A stretch of 64,000 nt of DNA. It comes from Corynebacterium sp. ES2730-CONJ (GTDB lineage Bacteria; Actinomycetota; Actinomycetes; Mycobacteriales; Mycobacteriaceae). A program made the position numbers and the translations under genes. This document shows, piece after piece, positions 30,750 through 40,812 of the stretch; within the stretch, counting starts at the first letter, position 1, and each line of letters starts with the position of its first letter. The notes under the pieces were generated by a model that saw nothing but the letters and a program-made list of their open reading frames with translations, searched no databases and was not told the origin of the DNA. The DNA is taken from positions 186,001 to 250,000 of the forward strand of contig NZ_JANUXZ010000001.1 in NCBI RefSeq assembly GCF_024834055.1. The letters are read 5' to 3'.

Positions 30750-30782
30750 AATCCCCGGTGCTCGTTTCGCAGCACCGAGGAA
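30750..30782 (-). terminator. Rho-independent terminator after yebC
   Basis: On the minus strand CCTCGGTGCT, an 8-base loop and AGCACCGGGG are followed by ATTTTCTA. It starts about 10 bases after the yebC stop and should separate yebC from ruvCAB. Confidence 0.7.
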
Positions 30783-30790
30783 TCTTCGTG

Positions 30791-31546
30791 TTATTCAGCG
30801 TGAAGGGCAGCGATGACCTCGTCACTGAGGCTCATATTCGTATAGACGTTTTGAACATCGTCAGAATCCTCTAAAGCGTCGATCAGCTTCATAATTTTCT
30901 TGGCGTCGTTAAGCTCCAACGGAACTTCGACGGAAGCACGGAAATCGGAATCGGAATCTTCAACCTCAATTCCGGCTTCTTGAAGAGCTTCACGTACTGC
31001 CGTTGATTCACTAGGGGCACTTAGAATCTCGAAGTTGTCGCCTACCGCGTTAACTTCTTCGGCCCCGGCATCGAGGACCGCCATCAAGATATCGTCCTCG
31101 TCCAGTTCACCGCGCTCAACGAGTACGACTCCCTTACGGGTGAAAAGGTAGGAGACGGAACCGGATTCGGCCATATTGCCGCCGTGTTTGGTCATCGCAT
31201 TACGCACCTCGGAAGCCGCGCGATTGCGATTGTCGGTCAAACACTCGATGAGAACGGCCACACCATTCGGGCCGTAGCCCTCGTACATTATGGTTTGCCA
31301 GTCGGCTCCGCCAGCCTCTTCGCCGGACCCACGTTTCCTGGCGCGTTCGATATTATCGTTAGGAACCGAGGCCTTTTTAGCCTTGCGGATCATATCGTCG
31401 AGGGTTGGGTTGGCGGAGGGATCACCGCCGCCGGTGCGTGCTGCGACTTCGATATTTTTGATTAATTTGGCAAACTCCTTACCACGTTTGGCATCGTTTG
31501 CTGCCTTTTTGTGTTTAGTCGTTGCCCATTTAGAGTGGCCTGACAT
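30791..31546 (-). CDS. yebC: YebC/PmpR-family transcription/translation factor
   Basis: A 251-residue protein starting [22 protein letters not shown], the near-invariant YebC opening, followed by [20 protein letters not shown] and [16 protein letters not shown]. Members bind DNA as regulators (PmpR) or aid translation of proline-rich stretches; which applies here cannot be read from sequence. A terminator separates it from ruvC. Confidence 0.96.
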   Translation of the reverse strand: MSGHSKWATTKHKKAANDAKRGKEFAKLIKNIEVAARTGGGDPSANPTLDDMIRKAKKASVPNDNIERARKRGSGEEAGGADWQTIMYEGYGPNGVAVLIECLTDNRNRAASEVRNAMTKHGGNMAESGSVSYLFTRKGVVLVERGELDEDDILMAVLDAGAEEVNAVGDNFEILSAPSESTAVREALQEAGIEVEDSDSDFRASVEVPLELNDAKKIMKLIDALEDSDDVQNVYTNMSLSDEVIAALHAE

Positions 31547-31841
31547 TGGCTACCTTTCCTCCTCTACACCGCTACAGCCTGTCTTGAAGGTGTAGCGAGC
31601 TACGAGTTACGTATATGTTCAGCTCTGTTGTATATAGCTATATTTAGCTCTTTGACCTAACAAAGCTCCAATTATACGGTAAAAGCGCTCCCGATCGGTA
31701 CTTCTCCTGCTTGAATTGGACACCGTCACCCTCAATGAGAACACCCTGATCCCGTCGATATACGTTGAGATATTCTATACCCAGAAACACTGGTTTAGAA
31801 TTCTTCTGACATCCCTTCATTGCTCGGAAAAGGACATATTG

Positions 31842-33083
31842 ATGCCCAAGATCACTCGCACCATCAGTATCCACTTCGCTTTGTGGTCGTTGTGGCTATG
31901 CGGCCGTGGCATCATGCTGTTAATGCGACCCTTCTGGGTAGATTCAGACGCTGATATTCATTACTATTTTGCCAGCCTCACGGACCCAGCCTCTTCAGGA
32001 ACTGCCGAATATCCACCCGTAGGAATATGGCCCGCTGAGGTCACATTATGGCTCGCTGGAGAAGATCCGGAGAGATTTCTCCTCACATTTATTGCGCTCA
32101 TTCTACTGTGCGACGCTGCTTTTCATGGGGCGCTCATATACGGCAGTCGCGGGCTTGGTACTAAAGATCGGGTCTTTGCCAGCGTATTTTGGTCCTTATT
32201 TGCGCCCCTTCTTGGTGCGGTCTACCTTTACCGTCTCGACCTCCACCCCGCTGCTGGGGTTGGAATCGCGGCACTATTTCTTTTCTCCTATCCTGCTCTG
32301 ACCGCGGTCTTTATCGGATGGGCTACCATGGTTAAATTGTGGCCAGGTCTTCTAGCGGTGGCTTCTGTTCGAGGATATAGAAATACGCGCACATATATCG
32401 ATATCGGTGTCGGCGCGATCACCTTAACCGTGCTCACCATCGCTGTTTTACTACGCTCTGGAGTCTGGCGTTTGCTAACCCCTTTGACGTATCAGGGTGA
32501 ACGTGGGCTTCAAATCGAGTCGGTCGTTGCTACCCCGCTGCTATTTCGAGCAGCTCAGCCAGGATCGGATGAGTACGAACTTTTTTATGCAGCTTCTAAA
32601 AGTTTCGAAATTACTGGCCCCGCCGTAAGCCTAGCCCTATCGATAGCATCAGCGCTCATGCTTCTCACATTTTTGATGGCACTAACCTTTGCGCTTGTAG
32701 TATTCCGCTATGACCTGTGGAACCCACAGTTGGCGCTGAGTTTTATGGTTTCTGCAACGTCGATGTTGTTGGTGGCTAACAAAGTATTTAGTCCTCAGTA
32801 TATAACATGGCTTGGCCCAATGGTCGCGGTAGCGGTGGTCTTCTGCCACCGCAAACTCGTAAGTGCTATTGCATTATTGACTTTGGCATTAGCAGGGCTG
32901 AGTCATTGTATTTATCCCTTCCATTACGCTGACCTTTTCTCCTCGGATAATCCTTTGGCCATAGGCTTGGTGGCTATCTACCTAAGAAACAGTTTGGTGG
33001 TAGCCCTCATGCTCATCAGCATGGCGTGGACGATCGTAGAGCTGCGAGCTGCCTATGCACACCGACGGGTGCCTACTCTTTAA
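31842..33083 (+). CDS. GT87-family polytopic membrane glycosyltransferase
   Basis: A 413-residue integral membrane protein with about ten hydrophobic helices and the GT-C/DUF2029 pattern. PFWVDSDADIHYYFASLTD carries the acidic residues expected in the first extracytoplasmic loop, followed by EYPPVGIWPAEV. AVYLYRLDLHPAAGV and ATMVKLWPGLLAVASVRG resemble the GT87 core, and VFSPQYITWLGP is the typical C-terminal motif. GT87 enzymes use polyprenyl-phosphate mannose or arabinose to build PIMs, lipomannan or arabinan. Position next to the PIM operon suggests envelope glycolipid assembly, but the sugar and acceptor are unknown. AGGACATATTG precedes the ATG at 31842. The 3' end overlaps the convergent photolyase gene by 11 bases. 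Confidence 0.8.
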   Translation: MPKITRTISIHFALWSLWLCGRGIMLLMRPFWVDSDADIHYYFASLTDPASSGTAEYPPVGIWPAEVTLWLAGEDPERFLLTFIALILLCDAAFHGALIYGSRGLGTKDRVFASVFWSLFAPLLGAVYLYRLDLHPAAGVGIAALFLFSYPALTAVFIGWATMVKLWPGLLAVASVRGYRNTRTYIDIGVGAITLTVLTIAVLLRSGVWRLLTPLTYQGERGLQIESVVATPLLFRAAQPGSDEYELFYAASKSFEITGPAVSLALSIASALMLLTFLMALTFALVVFRYDLWNPQLALSFMVSATSMLLVANKVFSPQYITWLGPMVAVAVVFCHRKLVSAIALLTLALAGLSHCIYPFHYADLFSSDNPLAIGLVAIYLRNSLVVALMLISMAWTIVELRAAYAHRRVPTL

Positions 33084-34491
33084 TCTCGTCATACGCGTGC
33101 AAAGCAGCGGTGCGGGAAGCCTTCACATCAACAACCGGCTCCGGGTAGATGGGGGTGTGGAGCTCTGGAACCCACGATGAGCAGTAATGGTAATCTGCGT
33201 CGAAGCGCTGCTGCTGTGTGATGGGATTGAAGATACGGAAATATGGGGCCGCATCGTCGCCGCAGCCAGCTACCCACTGCCAATTGAAGGTATTGGAGGC
33301 TAGGTCAGCGTCCACCAAACTGTCCCAGAACCACTCCTCACCCATTATCCAGTGGGTTCCAAGGTTTTTAGTGAGCAGGGAGCCGACAACCATGCGAACC
33401 CGATTGTGCATCGTGCCCGTTCGCATCAGTTCCCGCATCCCGGCATCGACCAATGGGATTCCAGTCTCACCACGGGCCCAAGCGGTAAATTCTGCCATTT
33501 TATTATCGGGCGCGATTTTCCTTTGATGAATGTCATCGATGCGGTAGCTTTCTTTCCACCATGGGAAGACAGCAAATTTTTCCCTCAAGGGAGTATCTAT
33601 CATCTGAGGGTTCTCATAGAGTCGGTGCCAGGCAAAGTCTCGCCATAGTAACTCTTTGCGAAAAACGTGAGCATCAGCGCTATCTCCAACAAGTTCGAAG
33701 AGCCGGCGTATGCTAATTTCACCGAATCGTAAGTGAGGGGCGAGCCCACTGGTCGCCTTGACCGCAGGAAAGTCCCTGCCCTTGTGGTAGTTAGTTGGTG
33801 TACCAAATTTCTCCACCACCTCCCAGGCACCCTGTTCGCCGGGTTTGAAGGGAAATTCTTTAGCCCAATTGGGTTCCCCGCGATCTGCTGGCAGGAGTCT
33901 CAACTGGGCGATTTCCACCATACTGGCCTCAAGATCGGCACCGGCCCCATCGAGTTGCTCGATGAAGGAATTATCGGAAAGAACATCGGCTAGATCAACG
34001 GAAGACTGCGCGTGCAGAACCTCAAACGAGCGCTTGGAAAATGGGGTGTACACCCGATACGCCTCACCCTGTAGGGTCCGCACCTGCCAAGGTTCAAGTA
34101 GAAGGTGTCCGGGGTAACTGTGGGCTTCAATTCCACTCTCATGCACCATGCTCTTGATATGGGCGTCCATCTCACACCACGGCTGGTAGTACCTGCGAGA
34201 CCAGGCTACGCTCTGTGCCCCTAAATCATGAGCTAGCTGTGGAATGAGCTTACGCGGGTCACCTAAGGCGATCTGAAGTCGGATATTGTAATCAGCTAGC
34301 TGCGTGGCCAAGGAGACGAGACTGTGGTGCAACCACCACTGAGAGGCTCGGCCAAGGGGGCGAGTCGATGAGGAGGTATCAAGAATATAGAGGGCATGAA
34401 TCCGACTGTGGCCAGCCAGCGATTCCAATGCCTTATTGTCTTCGAGACGTAGATCGTCGCGGAACCACATGAGGGATATTTTCTCTGTCAT
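33073..34491 (-). CDS. phrB: Deoxyribodipyrimidine photolyase (class I)
   Basis: A 472-residue cryptochrome/photolyase. The N-terminal alpha/beta antenna domain begins SLMWFRDDLRLEDNKAL. The FAD domain contains FRKELLWRDFAWHRLYENP, GIPLVDAGMRELMRTGTMHN and RMVVGSLLTKNLGTHW, with the Trp-rich WFWDSLVDADLASNTFNWQW near the C-terminus that binds the flavin and the lesion. It repairs cyclobutane pyrimidine dimers using light. Conserved Trp and Asn residues appear intact. It lies 31 bases downstream of the small membrane gene of the PIM operon, so some read-through is possible. Confidence 0.95.
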   Translation of the reverse strand: MTEKISLMWFRDDLRLEDNKALESLAGHSRIHALYILDTSSSTRPLGRASQWWLHHSLVSLATQLADYNIRLQIALGDPRKLIPQLAHDLGAQSVAWSRRYYQPWCEMDAHIKSMVHESGIEAHSYPGHLLLEPWQVRTLQGEAYRVYTPFSKRSFEVLHAQSSVDLADVLSDNSFIEQLDGAGADLEASMVEIAQLRLLPADRGEPNWAKEFPFKPGEQGAWEVVEKFGTPTNYHKGRDFPAVKATSGLAPHLRFGEISIRRLFELVGDSADAHVFRKELLWRDFAWHRLYENPQMIDTPLREKFAVFPWWKESYRIDDIHQRKIAPDNKMAEFTAWARGETGIPLVDAGMRELMRTGTMHNRVRMVVGSLLTKNLGTHWIMGEEWFWDSLVDADLASNTFNWQWVAGCGDDAAPYFRIFNPITQQQRFDADYHYCSSWVPELHTPIYPEPVVDVKASRTAALHAYDEIKE

Positions 34492-34522
34492 CTTTTTCCT
34501 TCTTGGTTAAAAAGCGCCGACT

Positions 34523-34987
34523 CTAATCGGTCTCATCGTAAACGAGTTCGAAGTACTCGGGAAGTTTGGCAGTCCCGCCCAAGTGAAAAATACGCACCAC
34601 TGGTTGTAGCCGCAGACTGCGGGTTGAGGTCACAGCGTCGTTATAGAATCGGTGCGCGATATGAACCCGTGCTTGAGCATCGACAATAGCGGGTTCGACG
34701 GTATGACCATCAGCTGATATTGCTCGTGCAATCTCTCGTTCCTTTTCACTTCGTCTCCTAAAGTTGCCTGGAACTAGTCCGATCGCCTCAGTGCCGGCAG
34801 TTAGGTCGCGGTACTCGGGTGCCAATGCCGCAAATACTGCTGCGCGGCGATCGAGTGCCGCCTCGAGAGCCGCGAGCGCCGCCTCAGTGCGAATATGAAG
34901 ACGATGGAGACGCGCTGCGGTGGAATAAAGCGTGAATAAGAAGATCGCACCGATGACCGCACATATGACCGCAATGATGGTAGTCAC
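34523..34987 (-). CDS. Small membrane protein of the PIM operon, LemA-like
   Basis: A 154-residue protein: an N-terminal TM helix (IIAVICAVIGAIFLFTLYS), a long Ala/Arg-rich helix and a C-terminal RFYNDAVTSTRSLRLQP segment with LGGTAKLPEYFELVYDE, reminiscent of the LemA family. Its GTG start overlaps the pimA stop by four bases (GTGA), so the two are translationally coupled. Mycobacteria carry a membrane protein gene at the same place after pimA. Function unknown. Confidence 0.78.
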   Translation of the reverse strand: MTTIIAVICAVIGAIFLFTLYSTAARLHRLHIRTEAALAALEAALDRRAAVFAALAPEYRDLTAGTEAIGLVPGNFRRRSEKEREIARAISADGHTVEPAIVDAQARVHIAHRFYNDAVTSTRSLRLQPVVRIFHLGGTAKLPEYFELVYDETD

Positions 34988-36078
34988 TGACTCTCGACCG
35001 TCACTTTCGTACCGTCACAAACAGTCTCATATACCCGCATGATCTGATCAGCGATATTCTTCCATTCAAAATCAGTAGCACGACTACGTCCGGCCTGACG
35101 CAGCTTTTCTCTTTCGAGGGGGTTGGCAATGAGCTCTTTTAGGGCGTGATGCAGGGAGGCTGGGTCACCAGTTTTAAATAGTCGAGCAGCGGGTACGGCT
35201 GAGTGGGCATCTGAAACCGCGGCGAAAGCCTCGAGATCACTAGCTACTACCGCACATCCAGCCGCCATCGCTTCGACCAGCACAATCCCAAAGCTCTCCC
35301 CTCCAGTATTGGGGGCAACATAGATATCGGCCGCTCCCAAAATCCTTGCTTTATCCTCTTCGCTTACCCGCCCCGCAAAGCTCACACCTGGTTGGGGGCG
35401 CACAGAACCGTCTCCCATAACAGTAAGATGTGCGCATTCTTCGAGTCCTTGAAATGCCTCGAGGAGGATATCTAGCCCTTTACGCGGCTCATCTATCCGC
35501 CCTAGAAAGGCGATTTCGACCTTTTGAGAGCTAGTCTTGATCTCAGATCGCCGGAAAAATTCAGTATGAACTCCGTTAGGGATCAGAACGGGATCTCCCC
35601 CTAATTGTTCAACCTGCCAGCGTCTAGCCATTTCCGAAACTGCAATCCCACCCCGAATTTTTTCCAAGTGGGGCCTTAGTATCGGCTGAACCAAACGCAA
35701 TAGCCGTGAATTGGCTGCTGAGGCATGATACGTGGCCACAATTGGTCCGTGTGCGATGGATAGACTGACAAGGGAGTAGCTCGGAGAGTTCGGCTCGTGG
35801 ATATGGAGGACATCGAATTCCCCTTGTTCGATAAAATCTCGAGCGTGGGCGAATGTTTTCGGCCCAATACTCAACCGGGCCACCGAGCCGTTATATTTAA
35901 TTGGAATGGATGGCCCACCAGGGTGCACGAAGTCAGGGAGGGTGTCTGGGCGGGTACTTGGCCCCAGAACAGCAACGTCATGACCTTGACGGCGGAAAAC
36001 TTCAGCGAGATCCAGGATATGAGCCTGCACTCCCCCAGGATGATCAAAGGAATAAGGACACACGAATCCGATTCTCAT
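34984..36078 (-). CDS. pimA: Phosphatidylinositol alpha-mannosyltransferase PimA
   Basis: A 364-residue GT4 (GT-B fold) enzyme that transfers mannose from GDP-Man to the 2-position of phosphatidyl-inositol, the first step of PIM synthesis on the inner leaflet. Key parts are MRIGFVCPYSFDHPGGVQAH at the start, a Rossmann segment IAFLGRIDEPRKGLDILLEAF, and GESFGIVLVEAMAAGCAVVAS with the E-x7-E signature. GGAGGG precedes the ATG at 36078; a start six codons upstream is less likely. It sits between the acyltransferase and small membrane protein genes of the operon. Confidence 0.95.
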   Translation of the reverse strand: MRIGFVCPYSFDHPGGVQAHILDLAEVFRRQGHDVAVLGPSTRPDTLPDFVHPGGPSIPIKYNGSVARLSIGPKTFAHARDFIEQGEFDVLHIHEPNSPSYSLVSLSIAHGPIVATYHASAANSRLLRLVQPILRPHLEKIRGGIAVSEMARRWQVEQLGGDPVLIPNGVHTEFFRRSEIKTSSQKVEIAFLGRIDEPRKGLDILLEAFQGLEECAHLTVMGDGSVRPQPGVSFAGRVSEEDKARILGAADIYVAPNTGGESFGIVLVEAMAAGCAVVASDLEAFAAVSDAHSAVPAARLFKTGDPASLHHALKELIANPLEREKLRQAGRSRATDFEWKNIADQIMRVYETVCDGTKVTVESQ

Positions 36079-36155
36079 ATAATCCCTCCTCTCCACAGGC
36101 CGATATTACGATCCCACTCAGTCTAATAGCCCGTCAACTTCAGCAATGAAAAAGC

Positions 36156-37064
36156 TTAAGTGCCTCTTCGATCAGTTGGCCATACTGGCTGCAGGACATG
36201 CCAGTCTGCGGGGTGCTCTCGGATATTTTCTTCCATAATTACTGCCTGAGCTTGCAACATCTCCGCCAAGGTTGTGTGGGCTATCGGTTCGGAGATTTTT
36301 ATTCCCCACCCGGGGTGAGCGGCGTTCCCCTCGAACCAATTAGCTACGACCAACAAATCGGCTCCGGTATCTAAGGCAAGTTTCACGGCACCAGTTGGCA
36401 TCGTTGTTTCTTCGCCAAAAAATTGGACTTCTAACCCCCGCCCACCTAAGTCACGTTCTCCCAGCAGGCAGACCACCGTTCGAGATTCAAGATCGCGAGT
36501 AAGTTGGCCCATGGGAGATCGACCCAACTCATCTCGGTGAGGGTACACCGTAAAGCCCAGACTTTCCCGAAAAGTGAGGAAGGCTCGGTATAGGATCTCC
36601 GGCTTTAGGCGCTCAGCTACGGTACTAAAACCACCCGCTAGGTGCACAAGATAGAGGCCTGCGAGATCCCAATTTCCTGAGTGGGTCAGAACTAAAATTG
36701 TCCCGCGTTCTTCGGATAGGGATTTCAGCAGATGCTCTTTACCCTGGATATTCTGCTCAATTGCATCAATGACACTGGGGTCATGAGCAATAAGTGGCAA
36801 CCGAAAGGCTTCTAACCAATAACGCATATAAGAACGCATTGAGTTTTTTACTAAATCTCTGGTGGTATTTTCAGGACCCACAACCCGCATGAGATTTCTG
36901 CGTAGCTGCTCCAAGCCGCGTCCATTTTTACTCGCACGATCTGCAAAGCACATAAATAACGGAGCTGCGATGCTTAAGGGCAACCACTTAACCACAGACC
37001 AGCCCGCAAGATAGGCATAGGTGGAGGCGAGACTAAGAAATTTCTTGGTTTTTATAGGAGTCAT
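36156..37064 (-). CDS. patA: Phosphatidylinositol mannoside acyltransferase (LpxL-like)
   Basis: A 302-residue membrane-associated acyltransferase of the LpxL/HtrB fold. The catalytic HX4D motif is in LTHSGNWDLAGLY at about residues 128-140; downstream VVCLLGERDLGGRGLEVQFFG and PTGAVKLALDTGADLL match the family. In mycolata this enzyme acylates the mannose added by PimA. An N-terminal hydrophobic segment likely anchors it. The ribosome site is weak. It lies between pgsA and pimA, 29 bases after pgsA. Confidence 0.93.
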   Translation of the reverse strand: MTPIKTKKFLSLASTYAYLAGWSVVKWLPLSIAAPLFMCFADRASKNGRGLEQLRRNLMRVVGPENTTRDLVKNSMRSYMRYWLEAFRLPLIAHDPSVIDAIEQNIQGKEHLLKSLSEERGTILVLTHSGNWDLAGLYLVHLAGGFSTVAERLKPEILYRAFLTFRESLGFTVYPHRDELGRSPMGQLTRDLESRTVVCLLGERDLGGRGLEVQFFGEETTMPTGAVKLALDTGADLLVVANWFEGNAAHPGWGIKISEPIAHTTLAEMLQAQAVIMEENIREHPADWHVLQPVWPTDRRGT

Positions 37065-37093
37065 CGTGAGGCTCTTATTCTCATCAGTGGATC

Positions 37094-37735
37094 TTAAAGC
37101 TTCGCCCCGGTTGGTGGAGCAATGGGGTCAAGTGCTCGGGGATCCTTTTTGGCCATGGCTAGACGCTGAATAACAGTAAAGACGCTCCCGACTGCCAAAA
37201 CCCAGAGAGCTATATCAATAGCCCATGGTACTCCTAGCCCAGTGAGTCCCAGCCCTAGCAAACCAATGATCAGGCGCTCTGCGCGCTCGATGAGCCCACC
37301 ATCCATGGTCAAGCCACTAGCTTCTCCGCGTGCTTTCACATAGGAGATGACCTGTGAGGCAATAACCACAGTAAAGCTAGCCGCGATCAGGGAATGTGAA
37401 GCCTCGTAGCTAAAAATCAGCCACCACGTAATCGAGGCAAATAGCACTCCGTCGGTAATACGATCGCACGTGGCGTCGAGAGTGGCACCAAAAGCCGTGC
37501 CCGAGCCGCGCAGCCGTGCCATTGTGCCGTCAATGAGATCAAATGTTGTAAAAAGAGCCGACAGTACAGCTGCTAGAACAAGATGGCCTGTAGGTATCAA
37601 GGTCACGGCGATAATAATGGTAATGAATGCTCCGATAACGGTGACAGCATTTGGGGTCAGTCCGACCTGCAATAGCATTTTAGCCAGCGGTTCCGTGAGC
37701 ACTGCCGCTGGCTTGCGTCCTCGTACGCTAAGCAC
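37094..37735 (-). CDS. pgsA: Phosphatidylinositol (phosphate) synthase, CDP-alcohol phosphotransferase
   Basis: A 213-residue polytopic membrane protein with the CDP-alcohol signature DGTMARLRGSGTAFGATLDA then TCDRITDG (D-G-x2-A-R-x8-G-x3-D-x3-D). It joins CDP-diacylglycerol to inositol phosphate, giving the lipid that PimA mannosylates. QVISYVKARGEASGL and LIERAERLIIGLLGL are typical. The GTG at 37735 was chosen because GGAG lies seven bases upstream and the N-terminus then matches relatives; it overlaps the HIT gene stop by eight bases. In-frame starts up to 37810 would overlap more. Confidence 0.92.
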   Translation of the reverse strand: MLSVRGRKPAAVLTEPLAKMLLQVGLTPNAVTVIGAFITIIIAVTLIPTGHLVLAAVLSALFTTFDLIDGTMARLRGSGTAFGATLDATCDRITDGVLFASITWWLIFSYEASHSLIAASFTVVIASQVISYVKARGEASGLTMDGGLIERAERLIIGLLGLGLTGLGVPWAIDIALWVLAVGSVFTVIQRLAMAKKDPRALDPIAPPTGAKL

Positions 37736-38321
37736 CGTTCGCTCCAATATCGCTAGGATCTGACTGGGTGAGATCACGCCACCCTGCCGCCAGGAGGCTG
37801 CGAGTATCACGCAGCAGTTGCGGCAGTACTTTGGTTCCTTCGATGACTGTCATGAAATTAGCGTCGCCATTCCACCGAGGCACGATATGTAGATGCAAGT
37901 GTTCCCCTACGCTCCCACCTGCTGAGCGCCCTAGGTTAAATCCAACATTAATGGCGTCCGGTTGCGACACCTGCTTGAGAACCCGCACTGCCATCTGAGC
38001 GAATTGCATGAGTTCGGTCATCTCTGCAGCCGTGAGATCTTCGAGATTCGCTTTCTGCTCATAAGGGACGACCATCATGTGCCCGGCATTGTAGGGGTAT
38101 AAGTTGAGCACGCAGTACACCAGCTCACCTCGGGCTACGATTAGACCGTCTTCATCGCTGAGCGCTGGGATGCGGATAAAAGGGTTATCACGCTGAGATG
38201 ATTGGTCATCGTGAGCGCCTTTGTTCACAATATAGTTCATGCGATAGGGAGCCCATAAGCGGATAAGTCGATCTGGGATACCTACTCCAGTATCGACATA
38301 ATTGGATTGACTATCGTCCAC
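37728..38321 (-). CDS. HIT-family nucleotide hydrolase
   Basis: A protein of about 197 residues with the histidine triad GEHLHLHIVPRWNGDANFM near residues 140-158 and the preceding GHMMVVPYEQKANLEDLT region. The mycobacterial counterpart at this locus cleaves diadenosine polyphosphates, so the same activity is inferred. Start is uncertain: the GTG at 38321 has GGAAG eight bases upstream; in-frame starts to 38360 also exist. It is followed with overlap by pgsA and preceded by thrS, the usual mycolata operon order. Confidence 0.9.
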   Translation of the reverse strand: MDDSQSNYVDTGVGIPDRLIRLWAPYRMNYIVNKGAHDDQSSQRDNPFIRIPALSDEDGLIVARGELVYCVLNLYPYNAGHMMVVPYEQKANLEDLTAAEMTELMQFAQMAVRVLKQVSQPDAINVGFNLGRSAGGSVGEHLHLHIVPRWNGDANFMTVIEGTKVLPQLLRDTRSLLAAGWRDLTQSDPSDIGANGA

Positions 38322-38454
38322 GCTACTCACTTCCCATATCGTGCTTCCCGAATCCTGCACAAGGGCCTACTCACCCTCGCTTCGGCGGTCGAGCTGTCGT
38401 TACCCTGTGCCATCACCATCCTATTCTAGATAACAATCAGCACGCACAGACACA

Positions 38455-38496
38455 GCGGCGGGCTAGCCCAGATCTTTCTGGATCTAGCACCGCCGC
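38455..38496 (-). terminator. Long hairpin after thrS, possible terminator
   Basis: On the minus strand GCGGCGGTGCTAGATC pairs imperfectly with GATCTGGGCTAGCCCGCCGC over a small loop, 13 bases after the thrS stop. No T-run follows, so partial termination or processing between thrS and the HIT gene is as likely as full termination. Confidence 0.45.
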
Positions 38497-38508
38497 GTTC
38501 TCGGCTCA

Positions 38509-40578
38509 TTAACGAGCCGCTAATTTTTCCTTAATAATTTCGGCAGATGGCTGGGAATTTTCTCGGCCAAAAATCCAGGCCTCGATGATCGCTACCGCGT
38601 CGCCAACGGGAACTCCGTTAACTTGACTACCATCTAGGAAACGGAAGGATACTGCCTGCGCTTCCACATCCCGCTCTCCGGCAAGTAACATAAACGGTGC
38701 CTTAGCCTGGGTGTGATTTCGGATCTTTTTCTGCATCCGGTCATCAGAGGTGTCAACGCTCGCACGGATTCCGCGGGCCTGAAGTTGCCCGCACACCATT
38801 TCAAGGTGATCTGAGAACGCCTCGGCAACGGGAATACCCACTACTTGGTGCGGAGCTAGCCATGCAGGAAAAGCACCTGCATAGTGCTCGAGAAGCACTC
38901 CGAAGAATCTTTCAATCGAACCAAAAAGTGCACGGTGAATCATAATAGGGCGCTTCTTGGACCCGTCAGAGGCAGTGTACTCCAGATCGAAACGTTCTGG
39001 CAGATTGAAATCTAGTTGTACCGTGGACATTTGCCACGTGCGCCCAATGGCATCGCGCGCCTGTACCGAGATCTTCGGGCCATAGAAAGCTGCACCTGCC
39101 GGGTCGGGTACCAATTCGAGGCCCGAATTGTCTGCGACTCGCTGCAAGATCGCGGTCGATTTCTCCCAAATTTCATCCGAACCCACAAATTTATTGGGGT
39201 CCTTGGTGGAAAGCTCAAGGTAGAAATCATCCAAGCCATAATCGCGGAGCAGAGAAATGATGAAATCTAAGACTGTGGTGAGCTCACGCTCGAGTTGGTC
39301 CTCGGTACAGTAGATATGCGCGTCATCCTGGGTGAACCCTCGAGCTCGTGTGAGCCCATGTACGACTCCTGATTTTTCGTAGCGGTACACGGTACCAAAT
39401 TCGAAAAGGCGAAGCGGGAGTTCGCGGTAGGACCGACCTCTCGATGAAAAGATCAGATTGTGCATCGGGCAATTCATGGGCTTGGCATAATAATCCTGCG
39501 CCGGCTTAGTAACAGTGCCATCATCAGCACATTCGCCGTCGAGTTGCATAGGAGGGAACATCCCCTCCGCGTAGAAATCGAGATGCCCTGATTTCTGGAA
39601 AAGGTCACCCTTAGTAATATGCGGGGTATTAACGAAAGAATAGCCAGAAGCAATATGGCGACGGCGTGAATGCTCCTCCATTTCAAGGCGGACAATCCCG
39701 CCGTTGGGGTGGAAGACTGGGAATCCTGAACCAATCTCGTCGGGAAAGGAGAACAGATCAAGTTCCGCGCCCAGTCTGCGGTGATCGCGCTTTTCTGCTT
39801 CTTCTAACATATGCTGATATTCAGAGAGGATATCGGCGGATTCCCATGCGGTGCCATAGATTCGCTGGAGGCCGGCCTTGGTCTGGTCGCCGCGCCAGTA
39901 CGCCGCCGACGAACGCGTCAGGGCGAATGCCGGAATGTACTTGGTGGTAGGGATATGCGGTCCGCGGCACAGATCGTACCATTCAACCTCGCCGCTGCGC
40001 GGATTCACATTGTAATATCCCGTTAGTTCCCCTGAACCAACTTCGGTTGCCTCATCAGAAGTAGGATCGACTGAACCTTTGTCCTGTATGAGCTCGAGCT
40101 TATAGGGCTCATCTCTCAGCGCTTCCTCTGCCTCAGCTTGCGTGGCATAAACGCGACGTTCAAAACGCTGCCCTGATTTAATAATCTTCTTCATGCGTTT
40201 TTCCAAACGCCTGAGATCGTCAGGAGTAAAAGGTTCGGCTACGTCGAAATCGTAGTAGAAACCGTTCTCGATAGCAGGGCCAATTCCGAGTTTTGTCCCA
40301 GGGAACTCCGCTTGAACAGCCTGCGCTAAAACGTGAGTGGCGGAGTGGCGGATCACCGCTCGTCCGTCCTCGGTATTAGCGGGAACAGGGGTCAACTCAA
40401 CGTCTTGATCAGGGATATAGGAGAGATCCCGTAACTGGCCGGTGGCATCCTTAACGCACACAATCGCCTCTGGACCCTTATTGGGTAAGTCCAATTCCCG
40501 CATTGCAGCACCGGCGGCTACACCTTGGGGACAAAGAAAAGCGGCATGGGGATTTGCGGCAGCAGTAAGCTGTGCCAT
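38509..40578 (-). CDS. thrS: Threonine-tRNA ligase
   Basis: A 689-residue class II synthetase: TGS domain at the N-terminus, editing domain with [25 protein letters not shown] and [13 protein letters not shown], catalytic core with [20 protein letters not shown] and [17 protein letters not shown], and the C-terminal anticodon-binding domain starting [20 protein letters not shown] precedes the ATG. Actinobacteria lack T-box control of this gene as far as I know, and I see no T-box in the upstream 230 bases. It heads the HIT-pgsA-patA-pimA block. Confidence 0.97.
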   Translation of the reverse strand: MAQLTAAANPHAAFLCPQGVAAGAAMRELDLPNKGPEAIVCVKDATGQLRDLSYIPDQDVELTPVPANTEDGRAVIRHSATHVLAQAVQAEFPGTKLGIGPAIENGFYYDFDVAEPFTPDDLRRLEKRMKKIIKSGQRFERRVYATQAEAEEALRDEPYKLELIQDKGSVDPTSDEATEVGSGELTGYYNVNPRSGEVEWYDLCRGPHIPTTKYIPAFALTRSSAAYWRGDQTKAGLQRIYGTAWESADILSEYQHMLEEAEKRDHRRLGAELDLFSFPDEIGSGFPVFHPNGGIVRLEMEEHSRRRHIASGYSFVNTPHITKGDLFQKSGHLDFYAEGMFPPMQLDGECADDGTVTKPAQDYYAKPMNCPMHNLIFSSRGRSYRELPLRLFEFGTVYRYEKSGVVHGLTRARGFTQDDAHIYCTEDQLERELTTVLDFIISLLRDYGLDDFYLELSTKDPNKFVGSDEIWEKSTAILQRVADNSGLELVPDPAGAAFYGPKISVQARDAIGRTWQMSTVQLDFNLPERFDLEYTASDGSKKRPIMIHRALFGSIERFFGVLLEHYAGAFPAWLAPHQVVGIPVAEAFSDHLEMVCGQLQARGIRASVDTSDDRMQKKIRNHTQAKAPFMLLAGERDVEAQAVSFRFLDGSQVNGVPVGDAVAIIEAWIFGRENSQPSAEIIKEKLAAR

Positions 40579-40812
40579 ATGGGGTGTGCTCCTTTGAGCT
40601 CAGGCGCCCCCGTCAGACCTGGACGCGAGCGCAGAAGAATGGGATAAACCGCTACCGACACCATCACTACGAAGGATATGGTCAGACATACGCAGTACGA
40701 GGTTGGCAACTAGCAAGCTATTTTAACTGATGCTTGAATCCTTCGAAAATATCGCTTGAGGAGACCGACGAGCCGTTATGTCCGGACTGGGACTCTGATC
40801 CACTTCACGAAC

